Below are positions 1-9,025 of a stretch of DNA of 9,025 bases, piece by piece (the stretch's first letter is position 1; each line of letters starts with the position of its first letter). The DNA is taken from the NCBI GenBank assembly GCA_005888075.1, contig VBKD01000016.1:1-9025 (forward strand), given 5' to 3'. Origin of the DNA: Chloroflexota bacterium (GTDB lineage: Bacteria; Chloroflexota; Dormibacteria; Dormibacterales; Dormibacteraceae). Below the pieces are notes generated by a model, which was not told the origin of the DNA, made no database searches, and saw nothing but the letters and a program-made list of their open reading frames with translations. A program made the translations under genes and the position numbers.

Positions 1-507
1 GTCCGGATTCACCACGCGGGCGCCCGTGACCCGATAGCGATAGATGCCATAGCGCGTCTCGATGTCGATCTCGTCGCCTTTGGCAAGCTGGGGGAAGTTG
101 ATCCAGTACACGTTGTGAGCGGCAACCCCGACGGTGCCCGGATTGCCAGGCCACCTGGTCGACGGGTAGTGACCGGGGCTTGCGTACAGCACACCGCTGT
201 CGACCCCCTCTTTGACCGCCGCGAAGTAGCCCAGCCTGGGCACGCGGATCGCGAAGTCGACTCCGTCGACGGGCTGCTGTAGGCTGCGGTCGATCGCCTT
301 CGTCACGCCCTGCCTGGGCCCGGTCTGGTACTGCCAAGCCTGGTTCATCCTGTGTTGCTCGGAGACGCCGTTCCACATGCCGTAGGCAAAGCCACCCATC
401 AAATAGATGCCCACGGCGAAGCAGACGATCCATAGAACCGTCAGGACGCGAAGACGAAACCGCCCCGACCACCGCCCCACGGCGGCCGGAAACCGGCCAA
501 CAGCCAC
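1..507 (-). CDS. Sortase (class E/D-like), N-terminal part, cut by left window edge
   Basis: The minus-strand frame is open from a stop at 564-562 to position 1, so the C-terminus lies outside the window; about 169 residues are visible. A basic N-terminus is followed by one hydrophobic segment (about residues 19-44, from RLRVLTVLWIVC onward), expected to anchor the enzyme with its catalytic domain outside the cell. The motif SPGHYPSTRWPGNPGTVGVA (about 110-129) matches the GPGHYPGT...P.GN region of class E/D sortases. It is followed by AAHN, whose His131 aligns with the catalytic His of the usual GHR motif, and by LAKGDEIDI, the typical sortase K-G-D segment. The catalytic Cys and Arg should lie further left. 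Asn replaces the usual Arg after His. Only two in-frame starts precede the membrane segment, GTG at 507 and GTG at 480. Neither has a good ribosome-binding site, so the start is uncertain. A perfect inverted repeat, GGCCGG-AAA-CCGGCC (484-498), lies between them. Family assignment is firm; the class is inferred. Confidence 0.8.
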   Translation of the reverse strand, partial: MAVGRFPAAVGRWSGRFRLRVLTVLWIVCFAVGIYLMGGFAYGMWNGVSEQHRMNQAWQYQTGPRQGVTKAIDRSLQQPVDGVDFAIRVPRLGYFAAVKEGVDSGVLYASPGHYPSTRWPGNPGTVGVAAHNVYWINFPQLAKGDEIDIETRYGIYRYRVTGARVVNPD

Positions 508-589
508 CTTGCCGATAGAACGCGCGACAGGCCCAGGGTTGACCTGACGGCGATGGTGGCCCTAGATCGCGCCAGCCAGCGCGGCGGGG

Positions 590-629
590 GCGGCCGGGTT
601 CACCCCGGCCGCGACTTTGTTGCTAAGTC
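590..629. other. Two adjacent hairpins in the operon-sortase intergenic region
   Basis: A perfect 9-bp GC-rich stem (590-598 with 604-612, 5-nt loop) is directly followed by a 5-bp stem (613-617 with 625-629, 7-nt loop). They lie between the end of the kinase operon and the sortase start, about 80-120 nt before the sortase GTG codons on the minus strand. There is no U-tract after the GC-rich stem on the minus strand. Possible roles are a leader structure of the sortase mRNA or a second barrier to read-through from the operon. I recognise no known riboswitch here. I see no convincing -35/-10 pair in 565-746. Confidence 0.4.
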
Positions 630-711
630 TCCCAGCGCCGCGAGGAGAAACCTTTAAGCAATCCCATCGATATACCGGAAGGAGAGCAGCCGCGCGCGAA
701 GCGCCCGGCGA

Positions 712-740
712 TGAGAGGGAACCATCCGGGTTCCCTCTCA
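712..740 (-). terminator. Hairpin after the kinase operon, probable terminator
   Basis: A perfect 12-bp inverted repeat (712-723 with 729-740) has a 5-nt loop and begins 6 nt after the TAA stop (749-747) of the receiver-kinase gene. The minus-strand product has no U-run after the stem, so it is not a classic intrinsic terminator in that direction. U-poor hairpin terminators are common in high-GC bacteria, and position and stem quality support a terminator or 3'-end stabiliser. On the plus strand the stem is followed by TTCCTTTT, so it could also stop antisense transcription. Confidence 0.6.
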
Positions 741-746
741 TTCCTT

Positions 747-1910
747 TTAGAGAACGAAGTAGAACGTTGCCCCGTCGCTCACCGCACCCTCGGCCCAGAT
801 CCGCCCTCCGTGCCGGTTGACGATTCGCCGGGCGGTCGCCAGGCCGATTCCCGCTCCCGGGAACTCGCTCTGGCTGTGCAGCCGTTGGAAGGCGCCGAAG
901 AGGCGGTGGGCGGAAATCATGTCGAAGCCGACCCCGTTGTCGCGCACGAAGATACGCCGTGCCCCCTCGACCATTTCCTGGCCGACCCAGACCTTGGGAG
1001 CGCTGCTTTCTCCCGTGAACTTCCAGGCATTGCTGATGAGGTTTGCCAGCAGTATTCGCACCAGGCGCTGGTCGCCAACCGCGGTCATCCCGGACGCGAT
1101 GTCGACTTCCACATGACGCTCAGGGTTTTCCGATCGAATCTCGTCGACGATCTGACCGGCGATCGAGCTGATATCTAGCTGCTCGCGGCGTATCTCGCCG
1201 CCGGTCAGGCGGAACAATGTCTGCAGACCATCGAAGACCGAGGTCATTCGCTGGCTCGCCAGGCGCATGCGCTCGATGTATTCCTTGGCGCGTTTGTCGA
1301 GCTGGCCCCCATAGTCTTCGAGCAGCGTCTTGCTCAGTCCGTCGAAGGCCACCAGCGGCGCTCGCAGGTCGTGCGAGACCGAGTAGCTGAAAGCCTCGAG
1401 CTCGCGGTTGATGGCAGTCAACGCGGTGGTGCGCTCCTGGACCAGCTCCTCGAGCTGCAACCGGTAGCGGCGCAGCTCCTGCTGCGCGCGGTAGAGCTCG
1501 ACGAAGACCGACACCTTGGCCCGGAGGATGGCCGGCACCACCGGTGCGAAGACGAAGTCCACAGCGCCCAGGTCGTAACCGCGTTCCATGTCTGTCTCCG
1601 CCTGGTCGAGGGCGGTCACGAAGATGATCGGCGTGAGCTCCGACCGCGGACGCTGGCGGACGAGCTGCGCGGTCTCGAAACCATCCATGACCGGCATGCG
1701 GACGTCGAGCAAGATCACGGCGAAATCTCCGCGCAGCAGCTGTCGCAAGGCGTCGGCGCCCGACGTGGCCTCCACCACGTTTTCGCCCACCGGCTCGAGG
1801 ATCGAGCGGAGCGCGAATCGCTTCGTGGGGTCGTCGTCCACGATCAGGATGCTGACCTTGGTGCCCACCGGCGCGGCTACGTCGCGCGTGCGGCGCGGCC
1901 GGGTCACCAT
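747..1910 (-). CDS. Receiver-histidine kinase fusion (REC-HisKA-HATPase), 387 aa
   Basis: A soluble two-component protein with an N-terminal receiver (about 18-140), a short coiled coil (about 140-170), HisKA (about 170-240) and HATPase_c (about 280-387). The receiver has the acidic pocket in ILIVDDD and phospho-acceptor Asp69 in ILLDVRMPVMDG. The conserved switch Lys is Ala122 (FAPVVP). The phospho-accepting His180 lies in SYSVSHDLRAPL, the bacteriophytochrome-like type. The ATPase N-box is LLANLISNAWKFT, with DNGVGF and GAGIGLATARRIV as G-boxes. There is no membrane segment and no DNA-binding output. The family normally receives phosphate on REC to control its own kinase, passing the signal to another regulator (inference). 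ATG at 1910 overlaps the end of cheR (ATGGTGA), so it is probably translationally coupled and the last gene of the operon. The upstream hybrid kinase, with no recognised HPt, could relay to it, but this is not shown by sequence. Confidence 0.93.
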   Translation of the reverse strand: MVTRPRRTRDVAAPVGTKVSILIVDDDPTKRFALRSILEPVGENVVEATSGADALRQLLRGDFAVILLDVRMPVMDGFETAQLVRQRPRSELTPIIFVTALDQAETDMERGYDLGAVDFVFAPVVPAILRAKVSVFVELYRAQQELRRYRLQLEELVQERTTALTAINRELEAFSYSVSHDLRAPLVAFDGLSKTLLEDYGGQLDKRAKEYIERMRLASQRMTSVFDGLQTLFRLTGGEIRREQLDISSIAGQIVDEIRSENPERHVEVDIASGMTAVGDQRLVRILLANLISNAWKFTGESSAPKVWVGQEMVEGARRIFVRDNGVGFDMISAHRLFGAFQRLHSQSEFPGAGIGLATARRIVNRHGGRIWAEGAVSDGATFYFVL

Positions 1911-2754
1911 CGGAGTTTTCGGAACAGGTTCACCCCATCCCGCACCTGCTCATAGTGATCTCGATCCGCGCAGTAGATGAGCGACTCTCGCTTGCCGAGG
2001 GCCAGGAACCCAGACCTGATCAGGCTGTCATAGAACATCCGGTGGGCGCGTCCCTGCAGCACGGGTAGGAAGTAGATGAGGACGTTGGCGCAGAGGATGA
2101 GATGGAAGTCATTGAATGAGGAATCGGTGACCAGGTTGTGGCGCGACCACGTGACGTTCTTTTGTAGATCCCGACTGAAGCGCGCGCTACGACCGGAAAC
2201 TGTGAAGTAATCGGCAAGCCTCGTCCGGCCGCCAGACTGCAGGTAGAGCTCTTCGTACTTGCGAACGCGATCCACGGGATAAGCGCCGGTGCGAGCGACA
2301 GCAAGCATGTCTTCATTGAGGTCTGTCGCATAGATGGTCGAGCGATGAAGGATGCCCTCCTCTTCCAGCAAGATGGCGAGCGCATAAACTTCCTCACCGC
2401 TCGCGCAGCCTGCGACCCATATGCGAATCGACGGATAGGTTTTGAAAAGGGGAATCACCTCTTCACGCAGACAGCGCATGAGGTCTGGATCGCGGAACAT
2501 TCCGGTCACGGTGACGCCGATCGTGCCGAGCAATCGCTGCATCGAGTTTGCGTCATGCAGGATGCGGTCCTGGTAGGCGGATATGGTCGGCGCGCCTTCG
2601 CGCGTCATGGCGCTCACGATGCCACGTCGTAGTGGCGCCAGCGCGTACTCGCGGAAGTCATATCCGTAACAAAGCCGGATGCCTTCCAGCAGCAGTCCGA
2701 GCTCGATCTTTTCGAGCTCGGTTGCGGCATCCAGCCGCGCTGCCGAAGTCTCAC

Positions 2755-2758
<4 letters not shown>
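1904..2758 (-). CDS. cheR: CheR-type protein-glutamate O-methyltransferase, 284 aa
   Basis: An SAM-dependent methyltransferase of the CheR family, which methylates glutamate side chains on receptors or other signalling proteins. The N-terminal helical CheR domain (about 15-90) ends in VTVTGMFRDP, equivalent to the T..FFR segment. The Rossmann domain follows, with SAM motif IWVAGCASGEEVYALAI (113-129), acidic motif IYATDLNEDML (142-152) and LCANVLIYF (222-230). That last motif is normally CRNVLIYF, so Arg is replaced by Ala224. Length matches stand-alone CheR; there are no TPR repeats, PAS domain or CheB fusion. Start is GTG at 2758: GTGA overlaps the stop of the hybrid kinase (2757-2755), a standard coupling arrangement, and the C-terminus overlaps the next gene by 7 nt. 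No CheB methylesterase or MCP is encoded nearby, so the substrate is unknown. The adjacent poly-HAMP kinase is an obvious candidate (inference). Confidence 0.93.
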
Positions 2759-6835
<4,077 letters not shown>

Positions 6836-7195
6836 GATCACGCGCGCGATCTCCGTGTTGGGCCGTGCCAGGTCCTCGACCAGGTCATTGACCGCATCCA
6901 GGGTCGACGCCCAGCCCCCGCCCGCGTTATCGTGCTCGGCCCGCTTGACCCGACCTTCCTTGCCCACCTGCTTGCTCAGCCGCCGGATCTCGCGCTCCAG
7001 CCGCTGGTTCGATTCGATGATCTCGTTTAGAGCGACCGCCACCTTCCCGGCGGATCCGCGCAAGTCGGCCGGCATGCGCGCCGAGAAGTCGCCGCGCCGG
7101 ACCGCCGCCAGGACCTGGAGCGTGACCTTGGGATCGATCGCGTCGCCGTTTTGCGGACGTTTGCTGCTACCCCTGACCGGAGTATTGATGGCCAT

Positions 7196-7228
7196 ATCTC
7201 CCTCTTTTCCTTCCTTCCCTTTTCCGCT
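7196..7228 (-). promoter_or_regulatory. Purine-rich ribosome-binding region of the poly-HAMP kinase
   Basis: The 33 nt before ATG 7195 are almost entirely purines on the minus strand, with several Shine-Dalgarno-like runs (GGAAGGA and, nearest the start, GAGGG 4 nt from ATG). The preceding gene ends at 7248, leaving a 52-nt gap. This supports 7195 as the genuine start of the kinase and contrasts with the absence of any such signal before the ATG at 6354. Confidence 0.75.
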
Positions 7229-7247
7229 TACTAAGATTTGGTTTGCT

Positions 7248-8564
7248 CTATTGGCTCAGTGGCAGCCAGAACTCCACCTTGGCTCCGGCTCCTGGATCGC
7301 TTTCTATGCGACACGAACCGCCTGCCAGCTGCGCACGCTCGCGCATCGCCAGCAGGCCCAGATGCCCCGGCAGGTTGACCGATTCCGCCACCACGAAGCC
7401 GGCGCCGTCATCGCTCACCTCGACGCGGATCCCGTCGTCGACCGACTCGACGACCACCGAGACGCGCGTCGCGTTGGCGTGCTTCTCGACGTTGGTCAGC
7501 GCCTCGGTCACGTTCTTGAGCACGATCGACTGGATCGGCTCGGGAACTCCTGCGGGAAGGCGGATATCGATGTCCGGTTCGATGCCCGCGCGCAGGCGCA
7601 TCGATTCGAGCCGCTCGCTGATTGAGCCCTTCAAGTTGTAAGGAACCGCCACCACGGTCTCGATCGACTCTGGGCTGACGTTCATCAGCAGGCGTCGAAG
7701 CGAGTCCTCGACCTTGAGCAGCGTGTTCCGAAGCTGATCGAGCTGCACCGCCTGACGGCTGCCAATGAGGTCGTTGCGAAGGCGTTCCAGCTGGAGCTCG
7801 GCTCCGGTCAGGAGCTGCAGCGAGTCGTCGTGCAGGGCGCTGGCGAACCGGCGGCGGGCCTCGTCGCCGCCCGCCGCGATGTTGTTCAGGAGGTGACGAC
7901 GCGCGGCCATCGCCTCTTCCAGCCTGACCGCGGTCTGGCCAAGCTCGTCCTCCGCTTCCTTGTACTGCCACACGAGGCCGGTCGCCATTCCGGCGAGCCG
8001 CAAGAACCACAGATCGTTGGGGGTGAACCCGCGGCGTGAGTCATAAACGACAACGGCGCCGATGCGCCGGTCGCCCGCCCGCCAAGCGGCCGCGATCGAG
8101 TTCTTCATGCCGGCCAGCCCGCACTCGCGCCACAGAAGGTCGAGCTGTGCTGACGTCCCCTTGTCCAGGTCGAGCTCATCGCGAAAGACGATGCGTTCGA
8201 GGATCCCTTCGCCGTTCAGCCCGAGCTGGATTCGTATGTCCTGGAGGTTGGCAGGCGTTGCGAAACCGAATGGCTCGGGCTGCAGGGTGACCGTTCCGCG
8301 TGGCCCCAGCCGCCAGAAGGCCGCTCGCCTTGCCCCGACCTGCTGCGCGATGGTGGCGCTCAGCCGGCCGAAGAAGGAGGGTAGGTCTTCGTCCGAATCC
8401 AGGTACGACGAAACAGCGGCGAGCGCCGCGAAAGCTGCTCCCTGCAGCTTTTGCTGATGCCGGCCGGAACGTTTCTTCGTCTTAGGAGCGGACGCCCCCG
8501 AATCCTCCGATCGTTGACCGTTGAGGACCAAGTCGCCGGCAACGGGGAGCGCAGCTGCCTCCAC
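7248..8564 (-). CDS. GAF sensor histidine kinase, HisKA_3 (NarL/LiaS-partner) type, 438 aa
   Basis: A cytosolic sensor kinase with no membrane segment. A basic, low-complexity N-terminus (1-40) is followed by a GAF domain (about 45-200) that should sense a small ligand or redox/light cue, of unknown nature. Next are a helical linker (200-235), dimerisation/phosphotransfer helices with His245 in FASALHDDSLQ (the HDD signature of HisKA_3), and HATPase_c with N-box EALTNVEKHANAT, DDGAGF and GHLGLLAMRERAQLAGG, ending at WLPLSQ. Kinases of this class usually phosphorylate LuxR/NarL-type regulators; none lies in the window, so its partner is elsewhere or is one of the receivers downstream. Start is GTG 8564, with GGAGGGG (8574-8568) a few bases upstream. 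It is probably the first gene of the operon, since a terminator lies behind it at 8666-8700. The 101-nt gap between them must hold the promoter, but no clear -35/-10 pair is visible. Confidence 0.92.
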   Translation of the reverse strand: MEAAALPVAGDLVLNGQRSEDSGASAPKTKKRSGRHQQKLQGAAFAALAAVSSYLDSDEDLPSFFGRLSATIAQQVGARRAAFWRLGPRGTVTLQPEPFGFATPANLQDIRIQLGLNGEGILERIVFRDELDLDKGTSAQLDLLWRECGLAGMKNSIAAAWRAGDRRIGAVVVYDSRRGFTPNDLWFLRLAGMATGLVWQYKEAEDELGQTAVRLEEAMAARRHLLNNIAAGGDEARRRFASALHDDSLQLLTGAELQLERLRNDLIGSRQAVQLDQLRNTLLKVEDSLRRLLMNVSPESIETVVAVPYNLKGSISERLESMRLRAGIEPDIDIRLPAGVPEPIQSIVLKNVTEALTNVEKHANATRVSVVVESVDDGIRVEVSDDGAGFVVAESVNLPGHLGLLAMRERAQLAGGSCRIESDPGAGAKVEFWLPLSQ

Positions 8565-8567
8565 AGG

Positions 8568-8574
8568 CCCCTCC
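8568..8574 (-). promoter_or_regulatory. Ribosome-binding site fixing the GTG start of the GAF kinase
   Basis: GGAGGGG on the minus strand ends 3 nt before GTG 8564, with its GGAGG core 5 nt away. It is a strong Shine-Dalgarno match in the right place and supports the GTG codon as the start. Confidence 0.7.
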
Positions 8575-8665
8575 AGGCGGGATTTTGCCCTACATCAAAC
8601 GGCCTAGAGGTGGCTCTCGTCACCGTACAAGTGAGGTAGACGCCCCTCAGTGGCGGGGTCGGAGC

Positions 8666-8700
8666 AAAAAAAGACCGGGGCCCGCTTTCGCGAGCCCCGG
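8666..8700 (-). terminator. Intrinsic terminator of the LAATG surface protein gene
   Basis: On the minus strand a 7-bp GC stem (8700-8694 with 8681-8675) extends, after one mismatch, by 3 bp to a tetraloop. It is followed within two bases by a run of seven T (8672-8666). It lies 15 nt after the TAA stop at 8718-8716. This is a textbook Rho-independent terminator and separates the surface-protein gene from the kinase operon that follows on the same strand. Confidence 0.88.
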
Positions 8701-8715
8701 CCCCGCTGCCGACTG

Positions 8716-9025
8716 TTAGCGCCGCCTCCGCGCCCTGAGGCCTATGGCCCCGATCAGGGCAAGCAAGCCGCCCAGCACGCCGCCCGCGATGGGAGCGCCC
8801 GTTGCAGCCAGAACCACGCCGCCGCCGGTCGTCGTCGCGCCACTCACTGCGCCGCCTCCGACTGCGCCGGTCGTTGCTCCTGCGCCTGACACCTGGCCAC
8901 CGCCGCCACTTACCGCTCCGCCGCCTCCGGTGACGGTCGGCGTCGTCCCGCTGACGCTGCCGGTGCTCGCCACCGAGCCACTGGTGTTGGTCACGGTCGG
9001 GGTCGTCCCACTGACGCTCCCTTGG
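8716..9025 (-). CDS. LAXTG-anchored Gly/Thr/Ser-rich surface protein, C-terminal end only
   Basis: The frame is open to the right edge, so the N-terminus, including any signal peptide, is missing. The GTG at 8994 is only an internal Val in a repeat (GSVSGTTPTVT), not a likely start. The visible 102 residues are low complexity. Two copies of GSVSGTTPTVT at 20-residue spacing are followed by a Gly/Ala/Val/Ser/Thr stretch. The end is a complete cell-wall sorting signal: LAATG, a hydrophobic stretch (APIAGGVLGGLLALIGAIGL) and a basic tail (RARRRR). LAXTG is the recognised motif of class E sortases, which cut between Thr and Gly and attach the protein to the cell wall. Product identity beyond a wall-anchored surface protein cannot be told. 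Its own terminator follows at 8700-8666. Confidence 0.75.
   Translation of the reverse strand, partial: QGSVSGTTPTVTNTSGSVASTGSVSGTTPTVTGGGGAVSGGGGQVSGAGATTGAVGGGAVSGATTTGGGVVLAATGAPIAGGVLGGLLALIGAIGLRARRRR
8931..9021 (-). repeat. 60-bp tandem coding repeat in the surface protein
   Basis: Sequence 8931-8961 recurs at 8991-9021 with a few mismatches, an offset of 60 bp (20 residues). Each copy encodes GSVSGTTPTVT, and the spacer encodes NTSGSVAST. The repeat is cut by the right edge and may continue beyond it. Confidence 0.7.

Noticed and set aside
9..194. 61-codon minus-strand frame near the left edge
   Set aside because: It is in a different frame from the sortase, whose motifs (GHYP, AAHN, LAKGDEIDI) lie in the frame open from 561 to position 1.
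565..640. GGGGTGAA on the minus strand, reminiscent of the c-di-AMP (ydaO-type) riboswitch
   Set aside because: The other conserved blocks of that riboswitch (GGGGACC and the GAAyCCGnCAGCTAAC region) are absent, and the GTGAA is merely the loop of a perfect 9-bp hairpin.
711..1178. Plus-strand frame starting in the hairpin near 711
   Set aside because: It is antisense to the HATPase domain of the receiver-kinase, and the purine run at 679-686 is too far from its ATG to act as a ribosome-binding site.
8575..8665. TTGTAC-like -35 element upstream of the GAF kinase
   Set aside because: No acceptable -10 hexamer occurs 16-18 nt downstream (TAGGCC is the best), so I do not call a promoter.

Overview
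The window is high-GC bacterial DNA with every convincing gene on the minus strand. It carries one sensory/signalling operon flanked by two cell-surface genes. The sortase at the left edge, the LAATG-anchored Gly/Thr/Ser-rich protein at the right edge, the GTG starts and the GC content suggest a Gram-positive-type, high-GC lineage. Actinomycetota fits best; Dormibacterota or Chloroflexota are possible. This placement is inference.

Layout, read right to left in the direction of transcription. (1) 9025-8716: C-terminal end of a secreted, low-complexity protein with an LAXTG-type sorting signal, closed by a strong intrinsic terminator (8700-8666). (2) 8564-7248: cytosolic GAF sensor histidine kinase of the HisKA_3/NarL-partner type. 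(3) 7195-2755: a very large soluble poly-HAMP hybrid histidine kinase related to the fungal Nik1/Os-1 (group III) kinases, with an HAMP array, GAF, coiled coil, HisKA, HATPase and two receiver domains. It is split into two overlapping reading frames (7195-6278 and 6354-2755) at the junction of a 448-bp direct repeat. Removing one repeat copy restores a single 1,330-residue frame. (4) 2758-1904: CheR-type methyltransferase, overlapping the kinase stop by 4 nt. (5) 1910-747: receiver-histidine kinase fusion, overlapping cheR by 7 nt and followed by a perfect 12-bp hairpin. (6) 507-1 and beyond: N-terminal part of a membrane-anchored sortase.

Genes 3-5 are clearly co-transcribed, and gene 2 lies 52 nt upstream of them, so 2-5 probably form one operon. 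The set holds three kinase modules, three receivers and a CheR enzyme. It has no CheB, no MCP, no LuxR-type regulator and no DNA-binding output in view. A plausible reading is a cytoplasmic multi-kinase phosphorelay in which HAMP-array signalling is joined to carboxyl methylation, with outputs encoded elsewhere. The long plus-strand reading frames across this region are antisense shadows of these genes.

The main item needing scrutiny is the out-of-frame 448-bp duplication inside the HAMP array. It is either a real recent rearrangement that breaks or splits the kinase, or an assembly error in a repetitive gene.
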